Below are positions 20,725 through 32,886 of a stretch of DNA of 64,000 nucleotides, in pieces. Every line of letters starts with the position of its first letter. Positions within the stretch are counted from its first letter, which is position 1. Position numbers and translations under genes: made by a program. The notes below the pieces were generated by a model, which saw nothing but the letters and a program-made list of their open reading frames with translations, had not been told where the DNA came from and made no database searches. The DNA comes from Stachybotrys elegans (taxonomy: Eukaryota; Ascomycota; Sordariomycetes; Hypocreales; Stachybotryaceae): positions 434,001 through 498,000 of the forward strand of contig JAGPNK010000015.1 of the NCBI GenBank assembly GCA_020746835.1. The letters run 5' to 3'.

Positions 20725-23700
20725 CTAGCTCTCAGCCCTCGTCCCGGCTTCTCCACTAAGCGAAACATCCATCTCTTGTGCACAAAGCTGTAATGAGGCG
20801 ATTTTGTCACATAAATATGTGTACCGCTCGTTCTGTGACCCCAACACTGATAAGACCCCGTCCTGTGCCCTTTGGTAGTACGGGATAGCTTTGCCATTAT
20901 CACCAAGCTTCTCATACAAAGACCCAAGGGAATAAAGTGTGTCCAAGGCGGGAGGGTAAGTCCTTACAGCGTTTGGTCCTAGTGCCTTCTCAAAGCCTTG
21001 AAGAGCCCGTTCGAACATCGCCTCTGCCTCATCAAGTCGGCCCTGTTTTGCATACAGAAGGCCTATATTGTTGACTATATTGAGAGTTGATGTGTGGTCT
21101 GGTCCCCATGCCTTCTCATAGACTTGAAGAGCCCGTTCGAACATCGCCTCTGCCTCACCAAGTCGGCCCTGTTCTGCGAACAGAAGGCCTATATTGTTGA
21201 CTATATTGAGAGTTGATGTGTGGTCTGATCCTAGTGCCTTCTCCCTGCCTTGAAGAACCTGGTTATATATGCTTTTTGCTTGCTTGAACTGACCCTGCTC
21301 CTGGTAAACAATGCCTAGATTGTTAAGTGTGTCAAGTGTTTGTGTGTGCTCTGGTCCTAGTGCCTTCTCAAAGCCTTGAAGAGCCCGTTTATACATCGCC
21401 TCCGCTTCCTTAAATCGGCCTTGCCTCCCGTAGAGAGCACCTAGATTGCTAACTGTCTCGAGAGTTGATGCGTGCTCTGGTCCCGATGCCTTCTCCTTGC
21501 CTTGAAGAGCTTGCTCATACATGGCCTCTGCTTCCTTAAGTCGGCCCTGTTTTGCGAAGAGAAGGCCGAGATTATGTAACATAGTGAGTGTTGATATATG
21601 CTCTAGTCCATATGCCTGCTCGTAGCATTCAAGAGCCCGCTTGCATATCGCCTCTGCCTTATCGAGTCGGCCCTGCTGGAAGTAGAGGTTGCCTAGGTCA
21701 TGAAATATCGATGCACCTTCTTCCTTTACCACATCTATCGCTCTCCTTGTAATGCAGCGGTCCGCATGTTGTAAAAGTCGTCGTTGTATAACCCAATACT
21801 CCCGCTCTTCCTTGCGTGGGACATGCCGTGCTACACACTTCATCGCCGTCCAAGACATCTCCGCGTCTATCCCCGTGTTCAGCACGTGCATCATCCACGA
21901 ATGAACACATGCATGCACACTGTATCCTCGTGACTCTCCACGGATCTCTCTCGTGGGAGGGTCCGCCTCTGCTAGCCCATGTTCGCAGAGAATTCTCATT
22001 GCCGTGTTGAACGTGAGCTTGTCTTCTGTCATCTCTTGTAGCCACACTGGCCTCTCAGACCCTCCTTCCTGGAGCAACTCGTACCACAGGTCTTCGTTAT
22101 CGAAGTAGGCCCAGAGTCGAAGGAGCATAGATGCGCCGTGGCTTTGCTGCTGAATATGTCTGAATGACACTTCCCACGTAGAGTACAACGCTCGATCGTA
22201 TTCCAACAGCTGCGGACTCTCCTCGTGCAATCGGAGCCACGATTCTTCATACAATTGGAGATATTCGGCGCAGGTTGTTGACAACTGGTTGAAGTAGGCT
22301 CCGGCAGTCGAGAGGGCAAGTGGAAGGCCGTCAAGTCGTTGCACAAGCGTATAAGCATGAGGATCTGACTGCATAGTTAGTTCCACTCATACTTCTAATT
22401 TGAGCGACCTACCTTCAAAAAGATGGGCAAGGTTGGATGTTGATGCTAGTATCGCCAAGCTGTCACGGGTGTCCCCTAGTTTGCTGAGTCGTATCACTTC
22501 CCCGAGTTTCACTCGCGACGACCTGGTCGTGATGACGATGGCACCGTGTTCGGCTTCGGGAAAGTATCGGCGGATGTCGTACGCCTTGGCATCTGCTGCC
22601 TCGGTTTGGGCTGTGTTGCTGAGAAACTGGACACTCGAATCTGCACTACCACGGCCATCAAGTCTGACATCATCGTAATTATCGTAGATGACGAGCCAAC
22701 GGCTGTTTTCTGGTTCATCCAGCCAACGTTTGACTGCCTCCATCATTTCGTCAAGATCTCGGTTTGCCTTGGCATTTCTTATGTATGCCAGATCCGGGTA
22801 CTCGTTGAGAATTCGCTCGGCAGCTTGTGCAAAGCTCTGCCTCAGTGACGCTTCGTCTTTTGCATTGAGCCAAATGACGGCCGAGTAGTCTTTACGGTGC
22901 CGCTTGGCATATGCAATCGCCAATTGAGTTTTTCCCATGCCGCCTAGACCGTGTAGGACCACGGTGCGGCGCTCGCCATTCCATTTCAGCACTTCATACA
23001 TATGCGTGAGTTCATTGCTCCTCGCCACGAAGTGATTTACGCCCGTGACGCCGAGCAACTTGAAGACGAGTGTAAAACTAGTAGCAGTTGAGTTGATCAC
23101 AGCAACATGCTCCCTGGTTGGGTACAGATTAGCTATGAATAAAAACAAATGGAGACTTTGTTCAGTTGTAAGGACTATCTCACCGCTGCACCTCATCAAT
23201 GGGCATGTGGAAGAAGAGCTGACGAGCGTACGCTGCCGCGACGGCTGCCGCGTACCCGTGCCACTGATCGTTCTTGTGCGAGTCACAATAGTCAGAAATG
23301 CCACGGATAACCATGCAAGGAAATTCAGAGAGAGCGCCAGCAGCTTCCATCTCAAAACAGAGCAAACCATACTGCTGGGCTAGCGTGTCCCTCAATCTCG
23401 CAGTCTTGACCACCAGCTCCCCAGAAGCTATAGTGCCCCTATGCACAACAACGTACGTATCGTCATCATCGTCGGCCCTGTGAATACGTTGCGATGGGTC
23501 ACAGCCTCCTTCACCGCACGCTGTGCCAGATCGGAGATGGCTGTAGTGCGGTGGATAGAGATGATCGTTGTCTACACCAGGAAATTGATAGCGTCGAAGG
23601 TTTCGGAGGCTGGTGTTGATTCTTCCGACATTCAATTTGACCGGATCGTCGGCCATCCTTGCCCTTCGTACTGCTAAAGCCTGGGCAGCGTTGAGGAGGA

Positions 23701-24136
23701 CAGCCGGTGGCGGCGCAAGCGCACCCGTCCGCTGGAATTGGCCGTCTTTCGCCTTTCCATGATCGTATTGTACGGCGCCCGAATGTTCGCCAGCGGGTTT
23801 GCTAACAACCACATGACCTAGCCGGATCATTCCACTGTCTGTCTGCACTGGAACGCCACCGCCGATGCCAACCAGCAGGCCAAACCTGAGATTGGGGAAT
23901 GTCATCCTCATCTGTGCCACAACCGTGGCCGCGGGGCAATTGCCAGGTTGATACAGGCCTGCGATGACGACGTTGTGGCCATTGATACTGCCAAGACTGT
24001 AGACGTTGTGGTCTGCCGTCGATTGTGGCAAGGCTTCGTGTTCCTCATCCAGCATTTCCATCGCAGCAATCTGCTCCACCTCCAACGGACAGATCCATGC
24101 TACTTTATATTTGTCGTGGCTAAGACGCTTCGTCAT
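20725..24136 (-). CDS. NOD-like receptor: nucleoside phosphorylase, NB-ARC, TPR
   Basis: Three exons (24136-23184, 23113-22413, 22364-20725; introns 70 and 48 bp) encode 1097 aa. Residues 10-310 are a PNP_UDP-type nucleoside phosphorylase domain (LVGIGGGVP, CFEMEAAGAL, IRGISDYCDSH). The NB-ARC ATPase follows: P-loop GLGGMGKTQLA with Lys379, Walker B WLVIYDNYDDV, VITTRSS sensor and LDGLPLAL. From about 770 to 1050 run some seven or eight 42-residue kinesin-light-chain-like TPRs (ALGPEHTSTL..., GRLxEAEAMFERAL). This is a common fungal NLR layout, where the N-terminal domain is the proposed effector and the repeats the sensor. The second acceptor (22365) was chosen to restore the frame into DPHAYTLV. 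The TPR units are nearly identical in DNA, suggesting recent repeat turnover. Confidence 0.93.
20997..21229 (-). repeat. Near-identical TPR-coding DNA repeats, 126 bp period
   Basis: The segments 20997-21103 and 21123-21229 match at nearly every base with a period of exactly 126 bp (42 codons). More diverged copies of the same unit continue to about 21680. They encode the last TPRs of the NLR. Confidence 0.85.
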
Positions 24137-24684
24137 TTCGGGCTAATACGAGATCATGAGGTGTTTTCGGTTGTGGGATTGTCAGGGGTGGACAGTCGGA
24201 ATTCCCCTCGGGTTCGATCGAAGACAATCAAGGATCTAATGCATCGTTAGTGGAGAGATGAGACACGATAAGGCTAGAACCGCGTACTGTAGATACAGGA
24301 CAAAAAGACAAGGGCTATACGGAGATGCACTTCACAAAAGAGTCTCCGGGCGGGAAGTTTGTGACGGAGATGCGTAAACATCAGCAAAGTGAGGGGTCAG
24401 TACCCTGCGCCCGCAGCCTTGTGCGGCTGAGCAGCGCGTTGCTGGCGAATCATTGTAATGCCAGGGGTTGCCAAGCCCATAAACGTCAAGAAATCTGTCA
24501 GTCGGTGGGCGACATCAAAGGTGCGCGTTTCCAACTCGTTACTGTGTCAGAAGTTCGGTTACAAGTCTGTCGCTGGCGGATGCTGCACGCAACGATTACC
24601 ACAAGGGGAATTTGGAACGCGAAGGTAAAAGACCATAGCAAAGCGTTTGTATTAGACCTATCTCTCTACCGCCTGTTAAGGCTG
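24137..24684. other. Intergenic region upstream of the NLR
   Basis: About 550 bp between the NLR start and the 3' end of the dehydrogenase gene. A plus-strand frame at 24325-24909 runs antisense into the dehydrogenase and is not supported. Promoter of the NLR is presumed. Confidence 0.4.
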
Positions 24685-25732
24685 TCAGTCCAACTTCAAG
24701 GCACAGTTTTCCGCCGTTATGTTGCACCATTCGGCACTCTTCAACCACAACCTCTCCTGCACAGCTTCGTCAAGCACAATCGGGTCCGGCTCGTCCTTGT
24801 TCAGCTGTGTGAAGTAGCATCTATCGCCTGCATACTTGTCGCTGACAGCCAACTCAATCATGTCAGCGCCAACCTGCTTCGCTGTGCGGACCTGCAAATT
24901 GAGACGTGAAATGATCGGCAGCAAAGGCTGAACGAGATAGCGCTGCACATATTGGATATTTGAAGGCGTGTTAGTCTGGAAGACGCGCGCGTCTCCAATG
25001 GTTCCTGGGTTCATTGCAACAGCGGTAATGTTGCGGAACCTAGGGTCCTGACAACTCGCGTTAGATCCGCCCCGGCCATTCCCTGGGTCAACTCACCTTT
25101 TGTAAATGGCGGTTCAGCGCGTAGGCCCAGACAGTGTTGACGAGCTTGACCGTGGCGTAGCGAATGAAGCCGTGCCCTTGCTTGTTGGGATCCGGCAGCG
25201 GATGAATCAGACGATCCATATCCACGGGGACATCCGTGATATAAGGTGACAATACTTGCTTGCGACGATAGTGTGCCTCGCTGGAAATCATCTCGACCCG
25301 ACCGCCATCGGGGGCGAAGCAGTCCAAAAGGCGAAGCACAATAGCTACGTGGGAGAGGTGGCTGACTTGGAACGTCTTTTCGTATCCATCCTCGGTAAAC
25401 TCTGGGTCCGACACCAGGTTCCAACAATATGCGCTGCAGATGATGGCCTTGATGGGCGGCAGTTCGCCGGCTTTAATCTGGGACGAGATGTTGCTGGCGA
25501 ATGCATGTGCAGAGGAGAGCTTCGACAAGTCTACTTGGTGAATGGTTGCCTTGGCCTTGGGATAACGGGAAATTGTCTCTCGTAGAGTGCGTGTGTTGGC
25601 ATCCGCGTCTGTTGCGTCCCTGACGGTCAACACAGCTGTGTACTGTGGATATGTCTTAAGCAGATGCTCCGAGGCAGGAATGCCAGAGGAGCCATTCGCC
25701 CCGATGAAGATGAGAGTTCCCGAGGGCGCCAT
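24685..25732 (-). CDS. Short-chain dehydrogenase/reductase
   Basis: Two exons (25732-25097 and 25047-24685, intron 49 bp) encode 332 aa. The Rossmann start has a GANGSSGIP cofactor loop, a variant of the usual TGxxxGIG. DLSK after the fourth strand, an ICSAYCWN segment in place of the usual NNAG, the active-site serine stretch EMISSEAHY, and the catalytic Tyr-x3-Lys in IRYATVKLVN follow. An MNPGT motif after the intron corresponds to the PG motif downstream of the active site. The cofactor is likely NADP(H); the substrate is unknown. It resembles the retinol/protochlorophyllide-like SDRs common in fungi. There is no signal peptide. It lies 0.55 kb upstream of the NLR in the same orientation. 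Confidence 0.9.
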
Positions 25733-26131
25733 GTCTGATCTGTAGATGTATTTGTCTTTAGTCTTTGGGTGTTGGTCGGCATGTTGATTTCCCGGTTAGG
25801 AAACCATTCTAATATAGCTTAAGCTCGACATGTTGGAGTTCCCGAGGAACTCCGTTGCACTCGTCAAGCTGGCACCTAACCAGCTCCAAGGAACTCCGTG
25901 GGAATTGCAGGTGTCCGCAACTGGGACTAATAGACCCAGACCTTGACAGCTTGATGATAAGCCCCTAGATAGCGTCTTGTTAGCGTCCTATCCATGTGGA
26001 TAGAGCATGACAACCCAGGGTCTGAAGGATTTTGGTTTCCATGGTCTTGATTGAACCTATGTCTTGCGTATGTGTTGCCTCTCGAGCAGCTTGGACAAAA
26101 CAAGTCAGCTCACATGAGACACGGGGACATC
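25733..26131. other. Intergenic region
   Basis: About 400 bp between the dehydrogenase start and the stop of the CCDC97-like gene, both on the minus strand. It includes a repeated GGAACTCCGT motif near 25847 and 25890. No gene was seen. Confidence 0.35.
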
Positions 26132-26774
26132 TCAAAAGTCCTGCACCCCTGTTTCTCCTTGCCGCTCACGCCCGTCAGCCTCCCATTCGGGCTTTTCATC
26201 CTCGAACCACGCATCTTGCGCCTCCTGCCGTTCTACCTGGTCGTAGTCTTCGTTGCCATCTACTAATGCGTAGTCAAAGTCGTCGTCCTTGCCATCGACG
26301 AAGCGTTGGGTTAGGAACTCGCGCCAGAGCTCTTGGCCCTGCTCCTTGTTCGCCGCTGAGGATTTCCACGGGTCGTCCGCAGTGGGCTTGCCGTTTTCTG
26401 CGCCATTTCTTCCGTCCTGGGATTGCTGTACTTCGGATATTCGGGCCTCGCCACGGTTCAGATCTGCCTCCAATAGCAGGCCGTAGCCTTTGCGTTTTTG
26501 ATCCTCCTGCCGCTCCTGCGGAGATTGGAATGTCTTGACAAGACTCTGATACTGGATTGGGTCTGGATAGACGCATTAGATAACTGGATGCTGACTATGG
26601 CTCATTTTCATGGACGAGCCAGTGACACTTGCCCGCGAGTTCGTGCTCCGGATCGTCGAAATATGAAGGGTGCTGTTCGAGGTATTGACGTCGCCGATTT
26701 TTCACCTGGATTCGGGCGACGACTTCCACGCTTCTAGGCTCGCGAGGCACAGGTCTGTCATGAGCTGGGTCCAT
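26132..26774 (-). CDS. CCDC97-like (DUF2052) protein with a GC-AG intron
   Basis: Two exons (26774-26633, 26562-26132) encode 190 aa. The intron (26563-26632, 70 bp) begins GCAAGT rather than GT and has CTAAT before the acceptor. Only this splice restores the conserved ELADPIQYQ segment. The N-terminus carries VKNRRRQYLEQHPSYF, the central part KGYGLLLEADLNRGEA, and the C-terminal half the acidic FVDGKDDDFDYALVD ... WFEDEKPEWE block, all as I know them for the CCD97-like family (PF09747). Animal CCDC97 associates with the SF3B splicing factor; the fungal role is not established. Probably nuclear. It is well conserved and likely a core gene. Confidence 0.82.
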
Positions 26775-27017
26775 TGCGCGTTATTTTCAGGACCACTCAG
26801 ACCAAATCACAAAGTCTTTGTTGGCGGATGTGAGGTGTATGACATCAAAAATCACGTCTTTGCAGAAATGGCTCCTAGTCCCTGGCACTAGCCGTTAGAT
26901 ATAGGGTAGGCTGACTTTTGTGAGGGATCAAGTGTCAGCCAGATCGCATGCTAGGCAACAATCATCTTCTCCTCTTCAACAAACAGTATCATCGTTAAGC
27001 CAGCAGGCTACTTCATC

Positions 27018-28464
27018 ATGGAGATATCGCCTATTGAATGCTTGCCACCTGAGCTGCTTCGTATGGTTTTGACCAACTTGGACAGCCTCACCACCCTGCG
27101 CTGCGCTATTCTCAGCAGCCGCGTGCTTCTCCGTTCATTTAACGCAGATTCATCGGCCATCGCCACAAGGGTCTTGTTCAATCAACTTGATGCGCGAAAT
27201 GTGCGCCCCGAAGCTATCGCTGCGGTGCTGGCCTTGGACCTAGCTAGGCCAACGCGGCGGCAGGCTGAGGAATTCTTGAGTGCCCATATTCTACACAGAA
27301 ATGCGGAACATGGCATCCGTTTGACGCCCAACCAAGCCACCTACCTCCTACAGTTGCATTCGGCCATTTCTAGACTGACCGAGGACTTCATCACGGCAAC
27401 ATTTCAGCATCTCATCACGGCGGCCAAGGAATGCCGTGTCGACCAGGCTCAGGCACTGACGCCCTCGGCACTAGAACGCGACCGAATCACTCGTACATTT
27501 TACATCATTGAGATCTTCTTCAATGTCTTTCGCACGACCTCTATGTCGGACATGGAGGAGGGTCTAGCTATGTACCACTTCCTTGTAGGCTTTGCGCGTT
27601 GGGAAGTCGAGCAAATTACTTGCGTGCAAGAATTTCTCTTTTTCCACGTCTCTCCCAGTAATTGCCCTAAAACGAGCCGAGCCTGTATCCTAACAAAGCT
27701 AACATCGCATGGCAGGTTTCAACGAGATGGCTGCACATGATGTAGGCTGGGGGAAGTATGAAGTTCCTCCTGTTCAGTGGTTTGGCGCTCCGCAGATACA
27801 CTCTGTCTACTTCAAGGGGCTAGCTGTTTTGGACAGTTTGGCAAGAGCAAAGACTTATGATGCGCAGTTTAAGTTGTTTGACCATGGGCAAATACCAAGA
27901 GGCCGCGACCACAACCTCTTCCGAGCCTTAAAGGGATTTAAGGATATGGAAGGTGGCAGAGGGCGGGCTACAGTCTCCCAATACAACATGGAAGATTATG
28001 GTATCAGCCCTCATTTTGACGACCCTGATGGCGGACCATTCAGCATCTGGAAGTGGGCTCACGAGGGGTTTCCCTTACACTCTGCTGTCTATAATAGGCA
28101 CCGTTCAAGGCTCCGAAGATGGGGTTACGTCATGTTGGATCAAGCGCGGCTTAAGACGTTGGCTCTCTGTGAGGAGAGGTACCAACTGCGAGAAGCCCGT
28201 CCATTCCGTTGGTCCCCACCCGATTTTCCGCCTAGGGAGGATGACGATGAGAGCTGGGAACTCTCTTATCGAGAGAGGGCACGGATATACGATGAACACG
28301 GCAGGGGTTGGTGGAGTGCCGGCGATGAGTCCAAGATTGTGTGGAGGCAGGCCAAGGAAGGCCCGGCAAAGAGTCCGGCAAAGAAGAGCCCGGCCAAGGC
28401 CCATATCATACCAACATCACTAGAAGAGGCCAGGAGGATTATCCTTGCTTTGCAATGGCCTTGA
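27018..28464 (+). CDS. F-box-like fungal protein (462 aa)
   Basis: Two exons (27018-27657 and 27716-28464; intron 58 bp, CTAAC branch) encode 462 aa. The first 40 residues (IECLPPELLRMVLTNLDSLTTLRCAILSS) fit the helical F-box-type motif common in large fungal families. The rest is helical, then rich in Trp, Arg and Asp (VPPVQWFGAPQIHSVYFKG, RRWGYVMLDQARL), without recognisable WD or leucine-rich repeats. The C-terminus has a Lys-Pro-Ala-rich tract (SPAKKSPAK). If it is a true F-box protein it would join an SCF ubiquitin ligase, but the substrate-binding part is not identified. Its lower G/C codon use than the housekeeping genes fits an accessory paralogue. Confidence 0.68.
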
Positions 28465-29235
28465 TTGTGTACTCTCACTCCGGCGCGTCTCTAGTTTCTC
28501 CAGCCTTAGAATTATAGAGTTCCTTCGAGCTGATTGATTCCGTGCAATAACCATTCCACTACTACACCTCTTAGAACGTTCTAGATGCTGTTTGAGAAGA
28601 ATTATGTGATTGCCTGGATTGGATTATCTGTACACTTCTTGTTGGCATATGTACCCAGCACCCTGATCTAATCCTTTTCTTCAACCCGCATAATAACTGA
28701 CCATCGCCAATCCAGGCCTTACCTAGGCAACACCTCAGGTCCGTGAGTGTTTTGTCAAGATTCACCAGCCAAGCTATAATGGTCGTTGCAATCCGTAGAA
28801 TTGTTCACAGCTTGGTGATGGCTACCCTTGGGGCTCTCTTGGTGGACTTCCCTTTCTTGTTGCCACCATTTTGCACAAGAGTCCAGCCTCGGACACCTCC
28901 CTCATTATGAATTTCTCTCCGGTGGTGGCCTTTTTGATCCAGGCGTTATGCTCCTTTGCTTGAACTGGCAGTATTGGAGAACGGCATTATGGTAGGGGAT
29001 AATGGCCAAATTCCTTCTGCCACTCCCCGTAAGAGGTTATCGTAGTGGTAGTGGAATAAGCCAGACTGCCACTCCCATGATTCAGTCATAGATCCAGCTG
29101 CTGACTGCAACTTAGTGACTAGACTGGACGTTGACACTCTGATACACATCGCGATCTATGTCTAGTGGCTGCGTCTTGGGTGTGGCGATGAACGAGAATT
29201 TAGAGAGATACGGCATTGAGATAACGCGCTTCATC
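28465..29235. other. Intergenic region between convergent genes
   Basis: About 770 bp, A/T-rich at 28500-28700, between convergent genes. Short minus-strand frames exist but lack good starts or codon preference. No gene is called. Confidence 0.4.
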
Positions 29236-30552
29236 TCAAGGGGGTAAAGCAGCCAGTTCTGGTAGATGTTGCTTGTACCATGGCCATAAAACATCAAGAG
29301 ACCAGCTGCGTAGACGACGCATGCCGGCGAGAACCTGGAAGACACCCGTAACAGAAACCGTGCTCCCAAATTCCATGCTGCATAGTATCGTCGTTGTGCC
29401 CTGGTGCCTTGTGCTTACGACCAAGGACCAAGTGTGACCCTGGATAACGACGCTAGGAAGAATTCCAAGAGCCTCTGCAGCATCCTGGCCAGCTCTCGAA
29501 ATAAGAAATTCCCAGTGTGCTGCGTGCCATATACCTAGCTGCTGCTCACCCTTGACCGTGTCGCCACCGTAGCGCTTAGTCTCGATGCTGATAGCCAAGG
29601 GATATTGTTGTAGAAGCCGGTCCGCTGTCCAGTTGAAACAAGGCCGCATCCTAAGAAGCGCATCGCCATGAGGTGATATTGTGGTATCGCGCTCCGGGAA
29701 AAGCTGGAGCACGTAGTCGACACGGCTCGCGCTGTCAGGGAAGCGATGGTATGCCGGATCGACAGTAGTCGTCGTACATGACAGGAAATCAAGCATATCT
29801 TGCCCCGGGGCATCTTGCATATCATGCACAAGCATGTCAAGAAGCGGCGAATGAACGTGATTATTCCACGCGAGCTCGTCGCTGAGCATGCGCGAGCAGT
29901 CGGCAGAGCGGGTGGCGATGCGCACAGCCCGACGGACCAGTCCCTCGCCGTCGAGACAACTATGATGCCACGCCGAATCGTCGCAAAACATGTATTCGTG
30001 TAGTCGATCGACCTGTCCGGTCGCCACGAGGTATCTCTCTGTCGGCGCCTTGACCCTTAGGGGCATAATAGCGTATCTGCCTGCCACGTCGGTCATATCG
30101 CCGAGGAGATGTCTCAGACTCGGTGATGACGCAGCCGTCATTGTGTTTAGTGAGTCGCGGAGTAAGCTGCGGTCTTCAGGGCCGTAGAGAGGGAAAAGCT
30201 TGATTGGGGATTGTGACTGTCGAGATCGTTTGCTGGAAGAGGAGGATAGACTGGGGGTGTTCTCAACACCACTCCCCCTGTTCGCGCTGGCCCTCGAAGG
30301 CCGCGGAGTTTGCTCATTCTCATCAGCCCCTGCGCGTTTCCTAGGCGGGCGATTTGGCGTTGAGAGCGACATGATTGAGGATGGAGGCGAAGGCTCTTGG
30401 CGTGGCCGCTTGCGCGAACCGCCAGGCTGAGAGGACTGTGGCCGGCGGCGTTTCTCCTCGCCCTCGGCTAATGGCAGGCTTGAATCGAAAGGCAGCGTAT
30501 CCAGCCAGTGCGTTACAAATGATTTCAATTCCATGGGCACCCGGGGCTTCAT
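29236..30552 (-). CDS. PD-(D/E)XK nuclease-like domain protein
   Basis: Intronless, 438 aa. The first 120 residues are disordered, rich in Ser, Pro and Arg, with basic runs (RKRPRQE, PPRKRAG) that look like nuclear localisation signals. The C-terminal 300 residues fit the fungal PD-(D/E)XK nuclease-like domain (PF20516, as I recall): an Asp in RVDYVLQLFPE and an E-x-K in SIETKRYGGD spaced as in this fold, followed by QLGIWHAAHWEFL. Whether it cuts nucleic acid is untested; many members are uncharacterised and multi-copy in fungi. A second in-frame ATG at 30534 in a CCC-ATGG context could be the true start. Confidence 0.75.
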   Translation of the reverse strand: MKPRVPMELKSFVTHWLDTLPFDSSLPLAEGEEKRRRPQSSQPGGSRKRPRQEPSPPSSIMSLSTPNRPPRKRAGADENEQTPRPSRASANRGSGVENTPSLSSSSSKRSRQSQSPIKLFPLYGPEDRSLLRDSLNTMTAASSPSLRHLLGDMTDVAGRYAIMPLRVKAPTERYLVATGQVDRLHEYMFCDDSAWHHSCLDGEGLVRRAVRIATRSADCSRMLSDELAWNNHVHSPLLDMLVHDMQDAPGQDMLDFLSCTTTTVDPAYHRFPDSASRVDYVLQLFPERDTTISPHGDALLRMRPCFNWTADRLLQQYPLAISIETKRYGGDTVKGEQQLGIWHAAHWEFLISRAGQDAAEALGILPSVVIQGHTWSLVVSTRHQGTTTILCSMEFGSTVSVTGVFQVLAGMRRLRSWSLDVLWPWYKQHLPELAALPP

Positions 30553-32886
30553 GAGATGATGATTATGACATTGAAATTACTTAGCCGGTTCGCATCTGAA
30601 CGATGGTGGCTTTCGAGTTGTGATTGAAAGTGTCGTTGGCGGGGTGATCTTTGGCTCAGCACGTGACCAAAAATTCTGGAGGCGCCAACTGTTCCGTTCC
30701 TCGTCCTCTCCTCTCACGCCCTATCAGTACCTGTCAATTCAATTCCGTCCGCCACATCAATCGCCAGTAGCCGATCACAGCTCTCAGGTAGTGGGAGAAT
30801 TATGATTGCTGCAGTGAAATCGCCCGAGTAATATTATCTACGGCCGCGCTGAAGATGTCATAGCAGACCAAGTATAGGCTAGGCCCCGAGCATGAAACTG
30901 AGGGCTGGTTTGACCAGGATTCCTGCCGCCACTGACTCTTGAAGCATCTGTGCTCGGGCAGATCCGATGGAGCAGCATCTAGTGCACATCTGGAGATGAA
31001 CCTAGAGGAACTATCGTTTTGGGCAAGAAGACGCTTGACGCCGGCGCCGATCTTGCGATGGACAACTGTCCCTCAGGGGCCGGAATCCAATGGTACCTAC
31101 TGTGTTGTGCAGTATTTCTCACCATCTCCTCCTAGCGCCGCACGTCGGGACTATTTACTGGTCCACTCGCTTCCAGAGATCGGTCGTAGCGGTTGCTTTC
31201 CTCCCAGGGCAGGCGGACAGGGCAGCCGTGGGCCTGTCCAGAAGAGCAGCAGCAGGGTTCAAGACCACCTAGACTTGGCGCGCCGGGGAGGTCAGGTCAG
31301 ATAAAGTGACCGAAGCCACCAACCGCATCGTGGGGTGATAAGCCGGCGTGGTGGAGATGAATATTGGTAGTTTGAGCATCCAGATGAGGAGGCGTGCGTG
31401 GCGCTGGTGATTGTTATTATTGTTATTTTTTCTCTCTCTTTCTTTCTCGCGATCGTTGGCAAGTGGCGGCCTCAGTAAACGCCCAACAGGTACCAAAGGC
31501 CAATTTGCAGCCAAGTCCACGTGTGCTAAGCCACACCACCACCATTGAGATTAGGAAGGTGCTGACGGTCCCAGACCTGCCCAAGAAGTCCCAAGCCTGC
31601 TACCTGTCAATACTGCCAAATCCTTGTCTCTCCTCATTTCGCAATCAGCTGCAGTATTTCGCGCCCTGCACTTCTCGAAGCCCTCTGATGGCATCCGCAG
31701 ACCCGTCGATATTTTTATTCCCGAACCTTTCAGACCCTCCTCCGATCGGTTACGACTCCAAATGAAAGGCATGGCGATTTGCACGATTGTTGGGTCGTGT
31801 GCATGCATCGCATCCTCCTCCGCCTGGCTGATGGGAAGCCATCATCGTATTCTTGTGGTGCCGCGTCACCGAGAGCACATTTCGGCGGCTTGGCTCATCA
31901 ATTCAACCGCCTTGGGTGCATATGCAAAGTTTCCTTTGGACCAACAGCGAATACCAGGGCGCGGCAATCTCCCCTAACCCAGCCCTTCTCCTACCCTCAA
32001 CATCCAGAGGCAAACTCCGCAGCCCAGGCGCTCCCAGCGAGTCGGATCACACCACCATTTTAACCTTGGACGAGTCGTTGCGACGCCGATGGGCATTCGT
32101 ACGCGATTTCATGCTGCCTCCTCCGTACTATCTAAGATTACCAGTGGACCTGCTGAAGGCCAGGCCAGGGTTAGCGCCAAGCCTCGCCTGCCTCAGCTCG
32201 AGATGCGACGAGAATAGCCAGGGCACTTGGCCCAAAATCGCACGCTGCCAAGCGCGCGGGAGCGAGGCCTAGAGGCCTCTATTGAAGACGGCGCTGATTC
32301 GTGTCCCATGGCCAGCAGCGGGCCTCTCGATAGTGCCCGGCAAAGACCATCCGCCATCTCCTCCAGAATCCAGAGCGGCAGGGGTATGCGCATCCGTGTG
32401 CCTCGATACCGATAGCTTCTCTCGGCGCCACCAAAGTATAGCATGCAGCTAACCACCTGCCCCTGGCCAGACCAGTCTAGCAGCTTTCCCGTTCCCCTTA
32501 GTCTTATGCCTGTCAGGTCGCCACGTCGCATCAGACCAGGGGTTTGCGCCCAGGCTGTTGGGTCAGCCCACCAGCAATCCTCCAGCGGGACATGGAGTTA
32601 CCGACGTGGAATCGTACTTGAGGTCCCGAATCCCACCCACCGTACGGAGTAAGCTTTCCTGAGTACCGCCTCCGTTCGTTGTTGAGCGCGTCCATTCGTT
32701 TAGGCTTCGGCCATCTATACACACTCGTTTCCATCCCGGAAGACGTAGGCTCGTCGTCTCCCGCTCGATATATTTTGCCCTCCGACGAGCTCCTCCCCCC
32801 ACCAACTTGCTTCCATCGAGCCTCGGGATCACCAAGGCCATCGCTAGAGAGAGGAGACCAATCTTCAAGCCAACATCCGCCGCGAC
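30553..32886. other. Long intergenic region, promoter of the WSC protein gene
   Basis: About 2.3 kb between divergent genes. No frame has acceptable starts, splicing or codon use. It holds T/C-rich blocks (31420-31450, 32730-32800). Much of it is probably upstream control sequence and leader of the large gene at 32887. Confidence 0.4.

Noticed and set aside
20997..21680. Treating the 126 bp repeats as satellite DNA or a CRISPR-like array
   Set aside because: They are in frame TPR codons within the NLR with no unique spacers.
24325..24909. 194-codon plus-strand frame
   Set aside because: It runs antisense through the second exon of the dehydrogenase and has no domain; a shadow frame.
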